From: Nectonema munidae
Taxonomy: Eukaryota > Nematomorpha > Nectonematoida > Nectonematidae
Assembly: GCA_030549495.1 (NCBI GenBank)
Contig: JAUIRK010000920.1
Span: forward strand, 496,001-560,000
DNA length: 64,000 bases
Reading direction: 5' to 3'
A program made the position numbers and the translations under genes. Below, one piece after another: positions 23,007 through 35,049 of the stretch. The notes under the pieces were generated by a model. That model saw only the letters and a list, made by a program, of their open reading frames with translations. It made no database searches and was not told the origin of the DNA. Each line of letters begins with the position of its first letter. The first letter of the stretch is position 1.

Positions 23007-26000
23007 ACCTATTTCATCCTAAATTTATTCTTACACTGACAAAAACATTCGTAGCTGTCATCCTTAGAGTTTCTGATTTCTCGATAAACAAATTTAAATG
23101 GAGGAAAGGAAAATAAGATGAAGAATATTCTCGAAAAATAAAAATTAAAGCCATAAACACGAATATCGTTATATAATCATTATTAAAAATAACTTTTCAA
23201 AAAATTATCGCCTTTATAGCAAATTATAAAAGTTCCCTTTTTTGAGATAAAAAGTTCCAATGGAAAATTTTCTTTCCCATTGTCAAGATGTAGATTCCAT
23301 GGATAACAAAACTTTTTGAAGTTTTCTCGTAGTTTATAAAAAAATTTTTTTAAAGTGATTCTTATAGTTTAAAAGTTGCAATTATATTGAAAATTTATTT
23401 ATTTTCGATTGAATAAAAATATGGTTTCGTTTGAATTTTTTAGAGAATCAAGAAACTTAAAAAACTTTGAAGTCTCAAGAAAGAAAGTTTAGCGATTTAT
23501 TAATCTGTCTATATGCCTACACATTCATAGTCATTATTAGTAACAATTTAAGCAATAATAAAGCATCAATATCACTCTTATAAAAAATATTGTTAGTTCC
23601 TTGGTTGGTGGCGAGAGAAATAGGCGAAAAATAAATCACCGAGACACAATATGCCGAAAGAGAAACTGTAGATTTTTTTGTTATTATTTTTCGTTAGTAA
23701 GCTAGTTATAATTTTAGTTACCTAGCAATAATAATACTAGATTATTTTTCTTAAAAAATTAATTGTCAGTATTTTTCAACAAATTGTCCATTACATGAAA
23801 TTAGTTAGAAATTTATTATATAATAATATAAATGCTAATTTATTAATTAAAAATTTTTTTTAATTAATTACTGAAGTATAAATTTCTATTTTTTGACTTC
23901 ATAGTTAAAATTTTTGCACTTCTTGCAAAAAAATCAGACCTTTTTATTAGGATTTTTTATTTTTACAAAAATGATCTTAGAATAGAAGATATAGATGTTA
24001 TTGATCTTATTCCCCATGGACTCTCCAGCAAAATGGAGAGGTAACAATTTTATGAAAAAGATTTTCCCCTTTTTTATCAATAAAAAATTTTCAGGAGACT
24101 AGAAATTGTAATTACCCTCGCATTCAAAATACGCATGTCCAGATAATTACGAGAAGCCGCAGAAATCCACTTTCTGTTTGGCTAAGCTTCCAGCGTCTTA
24201 TTGAAACAAAGGGACTCTTCTATTGTAGATAGGAAACTTTCAGAAGAATAGACAGCGCTAATCATCTTTTGCTGAGAGGATAATATATAGACGAAGGTAG
24301 TTGATTAAATGCCTTCCAATGAAGGAAAACAGACTTGCGTATATAGTTCTGCTTTCTCATTAGTTCTTTTATACAAAGGGGTATAAATAAGTGAGAAAAA
24401 AATACTCCATTTTTCCCCATCTCGTATCCACATAAAGATAAACTATTTTGTAACAGCAGAGAGCAAGCTTAACAATTGTAAAAAAAGGATTAATATATAT
24501 TTCCATCTCCCTTCGGAATATTATTATTCCCAATAAAACACTTTGATGGGTTTGAAGGAGAAAAGTAGGAGTTTAACTTTGCGTTTCATGCATTAAAAAA
24601 TGCAATTATTAGATAGTGATCCGCCTTTATGGAAACATAAACTTCTATGAAGCATCGGCATTTGAAAGTTAGGAGCTGTTCATCAATCGTTGACGCAGTA
24701 TGTGGAGTCCAATAGTCTCAAGAATTGACTTCTTGATCTCTAAAACAAGCTACGCATTCAGATTCAGGATATCAAACAAATAGAAAAAGACATGTGTCAG
24801 GATCAGTAGCGCCTTCTAGTAAGCTATGTCGTATTGGAGTAGTGTACTTCACAAAATTGTACACAATTATGTTTGCAAAGCAATTTTTAAATTTTACACA
24901 TTTTGTAGAAAACTATTTCTAAATATCTTAATGGGAAAGGACATATGTTAGCTTTTTAAATTTTATTAATGTCACTCATCTCCTTTTCAAGTTCTATGTG
25001 AGAAGTAAAATTTTCCTAATCTTGTCCATTTAGCAAAAATCAAATAACAGATAATCACGTTCAAATAATGTAAGTTGTCAGGAGTGTCCATTTTATCATA
25101 TTTTTTGCTATCAAAGTCAAAACTTTCACTAGAATGAACAGATTCAGATTTCATAAATTTTATAAGCTTCTATAATTCAAATTAATATACTTATGCATTC
25201 TAATTTTCTCTATTTGATTGAAAATAAAGATTTCGCTCCTAAATCGCACACTTGATTTTGTATGCCCAGATATTTGAATTTCAATTTTGGCCGCATTCAA
25301 AATTTTATTTTGCATTACATCGATATACTACCATGACTTAAATTTCAGAATGGCGGCCATAATCAAGGTGTAACTACCAAATTAGATGTATTACAACAGA
25401 TTTACCCATATCTATCTACACATTCACTTTAGATACGAAACACGCACTTAGCACAAGGCTTTAATAAAAAAAAAGGAGATATAAGATTCTTTTGTGTGGA
25501 AATGAAAAAAGGACTTATTTTATTTGTTTGATTTAAATTAGATGTTTGTTTAAACACGGATATTTACAAAAATAGTCGTTGCTGTAGTGAAAAGAATGTG
25601 ATGATTGATATATGGGATAAACCCACGCACACACATACATATTATACATATAAGTTCAGATAAATCTATTACGATTATATACACATGATGCATGCATGAA
25701 GATTTGCAAATTAATTGATGGGGATTTTGTTGATGTTGTTGGAACAAGCGAAAATGGAGACGAGCGTCATCAAGGATTTCTTTTCCGCTGGCTGAACAAG
25801 GAAGGGGAGGATTTTAGGAACGCTTTTCTGTTGCTGCTTCCTTAGACAAAGTGAGATGCGAGAGCTTTCAGACTTAATCACCCATTTTGAAGAGGGAGCA
25901 AGTTGGGATTTGGGGTAGAAAGTGAAGTATATAATGAGGAGAAAGGGAAAAGCGGACTCAAAGTAGTCATTTTCCTCTTTTGATTTAATACATCGATAGA

Positions 26001-26574
26001 CCGAAAACATTAACGATGCAGTACATGGAACTGTTTTCCCATCTCACCGTGCAACTTCCTAACAAAAAGTTATCATTAATAAATTAGCAAATCAAAAATC
26101 ACCTCCTTTTAGCAGAATAAAAGTATGCTGCTCGATTTGAGCTAAAGCCCTTATGATATGAAGTGAAAGCATCTACTAGAGAAGAGGTGTGCAAATTCTT
26201 ACATGATTTAAGAACTTGCATTTCAAGTCGAACACATATAGTATAGTTTACATACATATATATATAGTATATATAGTATTTATTACATACATATAGTATT
26301 ATTTTCCTTAAAAATTTTAAGCTAAATTTATTCAAAAATCTGTAAGAAAATGTAAGCTGTCTTCAAATACGATTACATCAATATACGCACAAATCTCTAT
26401 AAGCACGGATTTTGTTAATAAAAATTTATCTTCGATAAAGTTGTAGAGATTTACTTCCTATATTGTGCATATTGTTGATTATATCGAGTGTGGACTTTGT
26501 ATATATGAGAGCAAAAATCGAAAAAGGGGTGCGATATTTAACTGAAATCCCCTGATATCCACCTCAAAAGTGTA
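23007..26574. other. AT-rich stretch, nothing firm
   Basis: No gene recognised. At 24084-24230 a plus-strand frame after TTTTCAG stays open for 45 codons, and at 25711-26010 a minus-strand frame of 99 codons of normal composition is open. Neither matches a known family. A TA-rich simple repeat lies at 26248-26302. Confidence 0.3.
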
Positions 26575-26660
26575 AGCTGGCACCGGGGTAAGAATAGTGT
26601 TAGCGTATCACCTGCGTGTCGTAAGAGGCGACTAATACGGCGGAATAAGCGTGATGTATA
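26575..26660 (+). repeat. Non-LTR retrotransposon-like leader segment
   Basis: GGCACCGGGGTAAGAATAGT followed by CACCTGCGTGTCGTAAGAGG, CGACTAA. From memory, this last string recurs in the 5' part of several invertebrate non-LTR elements. No coding sequence follows it here, so it is a fragment at best. Confidence 0.35.
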
Positions 26661-27422
26661 TAATATATATCTATGCCATATTTATTTATTTACTTCCTCC
26701 TTTGCTATATTGCTCTTAATCTTAGTTATGTTATGTATGTATGTATGTATTGCCTTATTAAGTTGGCATCTCCTTAACGCAAAGATTGCTTATCCTAACA
26801 TCATCACCTCCAACACAAAGATTGTTTATCCCCAACATCTCATTTTCACTATTTTATCATTTATATATTTGCTTTGAAAAAGGAGTTTATACTCCGAAAC
26901 TAGTCAACAAAATTAGCAATAAAGTGTCCAGTGATTACAATTTTTTATATTTGTTATAATTATTATTTCACCTCAATGTGCATATCTGTCAAAGATTTTG
27001 TTTCTAAATTTAATTAATTTGTTTGAAATTTTGGGTTGAGAAAAAATTTAGGTAAAATGAACAAATAAAAAATAAAATTTTAGATGGCAAAATTTCAAAA
27101 TAAGTAAAATAAATTAAAAAATATAAGTCAAAAATTTTATGAAATTTGAAGAAAAAAATCAAGCAAAAAGTAAAATTTAAAAAAGTTGTGAATTAGCCAA
27201 TTAAAAAAAATTCTAAAAACAAATTAAAATAATCTAAAATTTTAAAAAAATTTCTAAGCAAAAATTTAAAAGATATTTATGATCAACCCCAACCCACTAG
27301 GTTCCAACTTGCAAAAATAAATAATTTGCCAATTAATAATACCTTTTTTTGATTGGCATATTTTTTAAGTGTCCACGATTCTAAACAAACAACTTGTAGC
27401 TTATATCAATGTTAATTTACAC
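26661..27422. other. AT-rich stretch, nothing recognised
   Basis: Contains a short TATG microsatellite at about 26733-26752 and very AT-rich sequence. No frames of interest. Confidence 0.3.
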
Positions 27423-27480
27423 CAGGGGCGCACATTCGGAGGCGGGGGCGAAAAGCTTATTGGCCCCTCCCCCAATAAGT
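27423..27480 (+). mobile_element. hAT-like left end fragment
   Basis: CAGGGGCGCACATTCGGAGG followed by G-rich sequence resembles the left terminus of the MITE at 12894. No right end or target duplication was found. Confidence 0.4.
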
Positions 27481-27636
27481 TTGAATTTTTTAAACTAGTG
27501 TATATGCGTTATGTAATTAAAATATTTTCGCTGGAAGTATAGTTTTTAAATTTCACCAATTTTGTAAAAAAAATATAAAGTAGTTTATAAATTCACGTAT
27601 GCGCTGTATACACTCTATTTGCCAAGGATACCTTAC

Positions 27637-27990
27637 CAGGCCCGTAGCTAGGACTTTTCAATCGGGAGGTCTGGAAAAAATTTGGGGAGGGGGGGGGGGG
27701 GGCTAAATATTTTCACAAAAATTTTTTTGGTACTTATGGGTTATCTCTCCCCCATTCAAAAATTTTTTTTTAGTAAATTACTGAAAAAAAAATTAAAGTG
27801 GGAGGGAGATAACTAATAAGTACCAAATTTTTATATAGAGTCTAAAAATAAACCATTTTTTGAACCCTTTATTGATATCGAAATATATTAGGTTGGGGGA
27901 GAAGGGGGGGGGCTCTGAATCTGAGTTGGGGGGGGGGGGGGGGGGGGGGGGGGGCTTAGCCCCCTCCTGTCCTCGCTGGCTACGGGTCTG
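27637..27990. mobile_element. Complete hAT MITE with internal G tracts, 354 bp
   Basis: Ends are CAGGCCCGTAGCTAGGA and, in reverse, CAGACCCGTAGCCAGCGAGG. A perfect 8-bp duplication, TACCTTAC, flanks it at 27629-27636 and 27991-27998. Inside, near 27690-27705 and 27907-27954, are long uninterrupted G tracts. An inner inverted repeat around GGTACTTATGGGTTATCTCT (27730) pairs with AGATAACTAATAAGTACC (27807). It has no transposase frame. Confidence 0.93.
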
Positions 27991-28264
27991 TACCTTACCC
28001 ATGCCAAGTTAATTGTTCAGTTAGTTTTAATTATTATTATTTATTCATTTGGTTAGCTAGTTTTCTTCCAAAGAATTGTCCCTCCGAAAGCTAAGACTGA
28101 TGGGTTGCAGAATCGAAGAGAAAATATCTGACTTTGAACGTTGCCGCCATATACTTAAAAGTTTAAAATAATTAAGAACAACTCGTACTTCCTACTTTGA
28201 CTAAAGAAGAGCCACACTGTTAAGGCTTACACAAATTAAACTTTAATTTTACATTATTTAAAAT

Positions 28265-28355
28265 GCTTAGACTCCTAGATTTTATCAGATGCCAACTCCA
28301 TCTCTTCTCCCTTTCAAATCTCCGACTCCACTGACTCCTCACTCCGCAATCCCTG
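28265..28355 (-). mobile_element. hAT fragment of the GACTCCGACTCC family
   Basis: Ends CTCACTCCGCAATCCCTG, with upstream CTCCGACTCCACTGACTCC. This matches the right part of the 737-bp element at 60151-60887. The left part is absent. Confidence 0.6.
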
Positions 28356-30429
28356 TTTAAGATGTCTGCCATTCTGGTTATAGGCATTTTGACTTTAAAC
28401 TATGTTTACACTTCCATTGAACTAAGTATAGAAATGCATTAAATTAAATTTGTAGGTGATTGCTGGTTCAAAACAAAGTATTTAAATAAGGAAGAAATAG
28501 TTCAAATTCAATTTCAGACCAAAAACTTTGGAAAAGAAAAAGAATTCAAGTTATATAGGATAAGTTGTAAGTATAAATTTCAGGTTTGTATTCCTGCTTG
28601 CGTGGAAAGACATAGATAAAGTTATCCGAATAGGAATATCCCCAAAGGTCACTACATGCTGCCGATTATTAGGGCAAATTGCTGCATTTCAATTATTTTG
28701 CATTTTAGTTTAAATAAATTTCGTTTACACTCTTGACAGAGTCCTCCTACGATGCTGGGTAGAGAGAAAAAAATCTTTTATAAATTCATAAGATTACCAT
28801 CTGTAGCATTGTCCCAGTAGCAAGAAGATGCAGTGTGTAGGCCGGCCCCTTTTTTCTCCATTATAACACAGTTCACTAAAAATGTTAGTTAAAAAAGTAT
28901 TATTTTTTAAATTCGTCTTAACATCTTTAACAAACTAAATATACAAATGGGAAAAAAATTGAACTTTCATGCTGATTTTTAAAAAAAAGAAAGTAATAAA
29001 CCTTTTTTCACTTAATTTAGGGATAAAAAGTCCAGCATCTTACAAAACTTTCTTTTGCACGCAACTTAGGTGAAGGATTTTTTTCCAAAAATCTAACAAA
29101 TTGTCAATATTCTTTTTGCTATGTTACTTTCAAATAGCTTTTATTCATTTGTCAAAGTCTCTCTAGCATTGTCTTTTTGAAGAAAATGATCTACGAAGTG
29201 CACTACATCCTAATTTCAAAAATCTCCATTTCTATCATTTACTAGCGGGATCTCAGGAATCCAAATGTACGGAGGAAATCCTTTTTTCTCATCGGAACGC
29301 CTTAACTCCGAAATAAAAAAAATTTCCTTCATTTTTAAAAAATAAAACTTGGCTAGCGCATTTTTAGTATTCACTAGTATTCAGGTTTATAAGAGACACG
29401 TAAGGCTACTCTTTATAGTTTATAGAGATTTTAATATTAAATTTGGAATAAATTTTTTTATAGCTGAGCCATTTAACCAGCTAACCAAGGATATAGCTTT
29501 GCTTTGGATTTAACGATCACATCTAAAGCTATGATGCTTTAGGTGGAGTTTTAAAAAATCAAATAACTTTAAACAAAAGCTTCACTTGTCATGTGACTTG
29601 TAAGTAAAGTTTAAAAAATCTTTTAAATTTTAAATACCACAGTAAAAGGAAATATCATCAACAATAACTGATTTTTCATTTTCAAGCAAAATTCTATCAC
29701 AAAAATTAGAAGTGAAAACGAACATGGAGTAAAGGATGGAACGTTTTATGTTTTAATAGCCAATTTTATTTCACTTTTCGCAACCATCATCCACTTTGAG
29801 GAAGCGGACTAAAAGAATCAAAAGGAATAGCAAGTCTTGCACGATACGATTTCAACGCGGATAAAGAACCAGTCTTATGATCGCCGATTAATCGTTTCAT
29901 CACTAATTTGTATACGCTGTGAAGGAAAATGCAATTATGACATTAATTTGTCATTTATCCACTCACAAGCACAATCTATAATAGCAAATCTATCCTAGAG
30001 ACAGCCAGCCAGCAGGCGCTCCACAAAGAATATGTTTGTGTGTGGGTATGTGCTGGTCTTGTTTGATTCTCAAAGAAGATAGAAGATATATGGAGTGTTA
30101 ATGTGATGTTTTTGGAAGTTTTAGTGTAGGATATTTTATAGCAAGAGAATGAAAGCTAATTAAAATGGTGAATGAGAATGAGTTGTGTGGATATTGTGAT
30201 ATATAATTATATATATATGTGTTGTATATGTATATGTGAATACTAAACTAGACATCAATTACACTAATCTAATTTAAAATTTCAGTGCTTTTGAATTCAT
30301 CAGCATAAATAATAAGAAAATACATATATATATATATATATCCTAGAAGTAGAATGGTGGTGGTGTGTGCTTGAAGCGATGTGTAAACATTTGAAAGCTT
30401 GTGAAGAAGCCAGATGAGGAGAGGTTGAA
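28356..30429. other. AT-rich stretch, nothing firm
   Basis: No gene recognised. 29880-29913 (GCCGATTAATCGTTTCATCA, CTAATT) is the terminus-like string also seen at 2.6 kb. TA-rich simple repeats occur at 30205-30240 and 30323-30341. Confidence 0.3.
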
Positions 30430-30467
30430 AAAATTTGAGGAAAGTAAAAAAAGATTGGGAACCCCTG
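30430..30467 (-). mobile_element. hAT-like right terminus
   Basis: AAGATTGGGAACCCCTG at 30451-30467 is, in reverse, CAGGGGTTCCCAATCTT, close to the terminus of the MITE at 61051 (CAATGGTTCCCAACCT). Its left partner was not found. Confidence 0.45.
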
Positions 30468-30535
30468 CTCTAAAGCATGAATGAGCAATCTTTTTCATTA
30501 AATAACCATTTTAAAAAATGTATATACCTTTAATG

Positions 30536-30967
30536 CAGGGATTCTTAAGTTGTGGTCCATGCTTTCAAGAGGTCCGTGAGGATAAGATTTAAAAAAGCAT
30601 TTTTTTTTAAATTTAAAATTATATATATACTTTCATATACTTTTTTGTTGATTAAAATATTCAAAAACATTTTGTAATGGATCATATTAATAAAAACTTA
30701 AAGTATTTTTTTGCAAGTACAAATATTAATGGCATGCATAGCCTTCATCAGGTTTTTGGGTCCATGCGTGAATAGGGGCGTAGCCAGAGGAGGGCAAGGG
30801 GGCAGTGCCCCCCCCCCCCCCCCCCAATACCTTTTCTGCCCCCCCCCCCCCCCAATACCTTCCAATATGCTTGCCCCCTTAAATTCCTTGCATGCCCCCC
30901 CCCCCCCCCCCCCAACTTCCATTTTTTGGCTACGCCACTGTGCGTGAATAAAGATTAAGAAGCGCTG
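30536..30967. mobile_element. hAT MITE interrupted by a second MITE
   Basis: Terminal repeats CAGGGATTCTTAAGT and, in reverse, CAGCGCTTCTTAATC. Flanking octamers CTTTAATG (30528-30535) and ATTTAATG (30968-30975) agree at seven of eight. After removing the inner element at 30773-30940, the outer one is about 264 bp. It has no coding content. Confidence 0.88.
30773..30940. mobile_element. hAT MITE with C-tracts, nested in another MITE
   Basis: Ends TAGGGGCGTAGCCAG and, in reverse, CAGTGGCGTAGCCAAAAAA. A perfect 8-bp duplication, TGCGTGAA, flanks it (30765-30772 and 30941-30948). Three runs of C (about 12-17 bases each) alternate with AATACCTTC-like spacers. Being nested with a perfect duplication, it is younger than its host element. 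Confidence 0.93.
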
Positions 30968-30975
30968 ATTTAATG

Positions 30976-33732
30976 GGTGCGCCGTGTCCATCAAATTATA
31001 GTAAAATGAGCAAGAAATAAAAGAAGCAATAAAAAAGATGTAAAGACGACAAAGAGTATATTTTTTGCTAATATTTGAAGAAAGTTTATTGATTCAAGCT
31101 CTTTTGAGCATGCAATAAAACAAATTAATTTTCTTCATCACAATTTTAATGAATGACCAATCAATGATCGTGTGGCATAAAAATAGTGTACCTAATTTCA
31201 ATAAGGTATAACTTTAACTCAAGTTCTATGAAATTTCATATATTTTAGTGATGTAGCTTTTTCTTTGTTGTTCACGAATTTTATCAGCCGAACCAATAAA
31301 CAAATCAAGGTTTTTAGTAGAGCTATGAAAAGAATAAAAGAGCCCTTGTATCTTATGCAGAGAGCCATTTGTTCATCAAATAACATTTTAATGAGAGCTG
31401 CCCTTTTCGCTCACAATTCGATGTAAAAAGAAAAAATAGAGTTGGAGATCGTTCACATATAACGGAATATCGTTATTTCTACTTTATAACAAACGATGTC
31501 AATTTTGTTTTACCTTCCGTTTTAGTTGACGTTCAGTTGTGGTGGACAAGTCATGAATCAAATCAAAAAAAGAAACAAATCAGAAGGAAGAAGTCATGAT
31601 TTTTTACATTAAAAATATAATAAAATTTTATTTTTTAATATACATGTTTGAGACATTCATTTTGATGTTTAAAAGCTGTTAATACAAAATAATTTAAAAA
31701 TTAGTACACTTAAAATATTTTCTTAGTATCGGTTAAGCATTGGCGTCGCCATTTTTAAAAATGGAATCGGTATGCAGATCGGCATTGCTGAAAAAATTGA
31801 GATCAGGCATCACTAATAGTTTAAACGATGTGCAAAATTTGATTTGTTGTGTCTCGGGGTCTTATCAAACCACGACGTGTACTATATTTTAGCTGGACGC
31901 CAAAAACCTTTACAGGACAGCGGGCGATCTCCGCCCCTAGTTTACCCACCTCTACTCTAGACGATTTACTGTCAACTTGCATTACAACACCTAACTCTCG
32001 CCACTCGCGTTTCCAAAGGACAACTTCGATAAAAGAACTCTATAAAATGTTATTTGAAATTATGCAGAGAAATATCACATTTAAGAATTTAATAACAAAC
32101 TAACGAAATTTTTAACAAAATAAATAATGAGATCTCACATCTAGCGAAGATGATATGAGTATTATATACTCCTCGTATAATGTGAGTAAAAATCTAGATA
32201 CGCGGTCCTTATTCTCATTGTTTTCGCATATTGACAATTCTGAAAAAAAAGCATTTTAGAAAAAATGCTAACAAATCTAGAAAATGTGTTTAAACTTTTC
32301 TATGTTGGTTGAAAGAACTCCGGAAAGAATACATACCGACTTGTGATTATGGTCGCTCGAATACTTTTGATCAATTTAATGAAAGCCAAACTGCAGCTTC
32401 TAGGAGAGTGGCAATAATTTACCGTTCAAAATTGGGCCCACATTTTAAAACTGCGTGGAAGGAAAACTTTTCTATTTTTCCAAATTTTCTGTTGTTGATA
32501 AGACCTCGTTATGGATACACGTTACATGGATACACGAGTTGGGAGAAAGTGTAACTTCAGTCTTGTTAGCCATGAAATTTCGGCTAGAAAATCAGCTTTA
32601 AAAGGTCAAAGCTCAAAAAATGATATAAAAATTAAGACAATTAAAAATGGATAAAAACAGCATTATAAAATCACACCTTTTTATTTTGTGAAATAAATTC
32701 GGTGATTAGGTTAGTTAGTTCTATCTAAGACAGAAATATCTAGTAATCTTAAAATGAATACGCGATTCTTTTTGAGATTAATGAGGAAAATTTTTTACAA
32801 AACGCATATGGCATTATAAAAGAGCAAAAAATTCAGAATATTTTGAGACGCATACTTTTTTGTTTTTTTTTCTTAAGAATAAAACATCAGTCATTTTTTT
32901 TAAAAAAAAAAGTTGTAAGACAGTTTTTTTTAATTCAGACTCTTCATTGTTCTTCCCCTTAACTGCTGCTCTTCGACTGCTTACACGACTTGGTGAGAAA
33001 TCTTGGTTTAGAAGAAAATATCTATTTAAAAGTGTCAATCAAACAAAAATTTTTTGATTGATTCGTCTATCTAAATACTACTGATATAATATGATTGATC
33101 GGAAATCGAAATAACCAATCAATTTGTAAGAATTGGAATGTATATTTTAATCACTCCAGCATAATTCAACTACTCCTTGCCAAATAATCACCCACTATGA
33201 AAATTCTTTCAATGCTGTTATTATTATTGTTATTGTGGATGGAGTAACAATGCATTTTTCTTATGATTTGACTCACTTGACATCGCGTGCCTCACAAAAC
33301 TGCTTTGCGATGAATTAATAGTCAATATTGATTTTGTTTCCGAAAATTCTTTGCTATAAATATTTCGTTTTTAAATCTGCATCTCTGTTTTAAGTGTCAG
33401 CCTCAATTAGGCAAATTTTATAGTGCTTTGATTTTTAAATAATAGTTTTAGCGAATCAATTTGTTTTTGGGTTGTGAATTTATCAATCATTGCACATTTC
33501 CACTCAAACATTCAAAAATAAAGGAGGCGTGAATTCCCCAAACACTGCTGCGAAATAAAACCTTCTCGTGAAAAGATGAAAGAGACGGATCATTATTATT
33601 ATTTGATGCTACCCGGCTTACTATGATAGACTTTCGTCTGAACGAAAAATTCAGTAAACAGACTGTTTTCTCTCGTACTCAACGGGTATACAAACATGCA
33701 AAAATATGAACGAAAAAAAAGGATGAACTAAC
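30976..33732. other. Probable intron or intergenic, nothing firm
   Basis: Downstream, in minus-strand terms, of the dynein light chain exon, so remaining exons were expected here, but I could not find the conserved MQKNGAG segment. Short open frames at 31849-32103 and 32309-32554 match nothing. A possible signal-peptide-like start at 33197 is listed as a finding. Confidence 0.3.
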
Positions 33733-33856
33733 CTATATACTTGAATGGTTTATTTAATTTTGCGAGTAGTGAGAGAATCTGTTCAACAACTGAGGATGTC
33801 CAGTTGTTGACAATTGTGGAGTCGTAGGTGTTGCCGCCAATCACATTCTCGATGCA
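33733..33856 (-). CDS. DYNLT1: Tctex-type dynein light chain, one internal exon
   Basis: The minus-strand exon runs from a TTTTAG acceptor (just above 33856) to a G|GTTAGT donor (below 33733). It is 124 nt and open throughout: [20 protein letters not shown], then [20 protein letters not shown] and I. This aligns with the centre of DYNLT1/DYNLT3, whose vertebrate form reads AIE..IGGNAY...VN.WT..VVEQ.L..L.KL.KPFKYI. Known role: the Tctex light chain dimer of cytoplasmic dynein, binding the intermediate chain and cargo. Only about 42 of ~110 residues lie in this exon. The first exon (to the left in the protein) and the last (MQKNGAGLH...) were not found, so introns are long or the copy is partial. 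Splice sites and codons look intact, which favours a live gene. Confidence 0.85.
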
Positions 33857-35049
33857 CTAAAACAAAGAAAGCGTAGAGAACAGGAAACACAAAATGATGG
33901 ATTTAACACAAAATGATGGATTAACGTCGACTCTTCACTTCTGATTTCGACTTGAGAACATTTAGCTTACAAAAATAAAAGAATTTTTTCATTATTTAAA
34001 AAAACAGAACTTCACACACTCCAAAGTTCGCAAAGCTGTTCAATACAACTCATTCTTCCCATATGGAACATATTGGTTTTAAATTGTGCCTAAAACATGA
34101 AGACGATTATAAAAGCGGATCAAAATCGATTTTCAAATTTCCACATTCTTGAAGTCAGGGACCAGCATCTACATCCGATAAAATAGAGTTTAGGAGGGCG
34201 ATGGGAAAAATCAGATTTTTATTAAATTTTGATCACGACTTGTGACACTAAAAAATAAAGCAGACCTTTGAGTAGCTCCATTGCCAGATTCCAGCTACAG
34301 GAAGGATATTTTAATGAGGCCTAAACTATAAGAAAGTCCGGGGGGCTTACATCCTATCGACGGACCTGGCTTTAAGCATATTAATTTATCTTAAAAATGG
34401 CCCTGGACTAATACAGCGACCACAAAATAGTGACTTTCAAAAATAAAATCTAAATTTAAGGCTTCTGCTTATGCCATAGAAACATGAATGCATCTTGTGT
34501 GATCTAACGAAAGTAAGCGAGCTGCTATAAAAAAGGTACATAACGTACCTGTAACCCAATAGGGATAAATGGCTACAAAATGTAGTCATTCTATTTTTGT
34601 CAATTCATATTTTTAATAATAAATTTTAATTTCCATACCACTCAACCTATAATTTCCTTAAACAATTCGCTTTCAAATGATAATAATAAAATTTGGGTTG
34701 AATGTAGAGTAGAAAAAAAGTTATATATCTTTGTTCTCTTTCATCTAAAGATGACTACCTTTTGTTGTCGCGTATTTCCTGTTGTAAACCTACAACTTAG
34801 ACTACTACTACTTAGCGTTGTAAGTTTAACTTATTTTTCACTAAATTATGAGGAAAAATTCATTTTTTGAGGCTTGTTGTTTCTTGGAAGTAAAAAATAT
34901 GTGGTGATATAGAAATAGATAACACTGGTGAATGTGAACATTTTTAAAGTTATCATGAAGACGTGTAGAAGATACTGTAATGAAATAGTTTAAAAAGATG
35001 ATATAGATCTTAAATTTTATCCTGAAAATCGTATACTTCCTGAAGAAGA
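33857..35049. other. Probable intron, nothing firm
   Basis: Upstream of the dynein light chain exon. A ~19-base direct duplication (ACACAAAATGATGGATT) lies at about 33889-33923. No first exon of the gene was seen. Confidence 0.3.

Noticed and set aside
24084-24230. Possible terminal exon after TTTTCAG with 45 open codons
   Set aside because: No homology and no partner exon; random open frames of this length are expected.
25711-26010. 99-codon minus-strand frame of ordinary composition
   Set aside because: No recognisable family and no clear upstream exon or start. It may be an exon or UTR but cannot be supported.
30711-30994. Two overlapping Pro/Gly-rich frames on opposite strands
   Set aside because: Produced by the C/G tracts of the nested MITE; not genes.
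31849-32103. Plus-strand frame MSRGLIKPRR...
   Set aside because: Less AT-rich than its surroundings but resembles no known protein; no exon signals.
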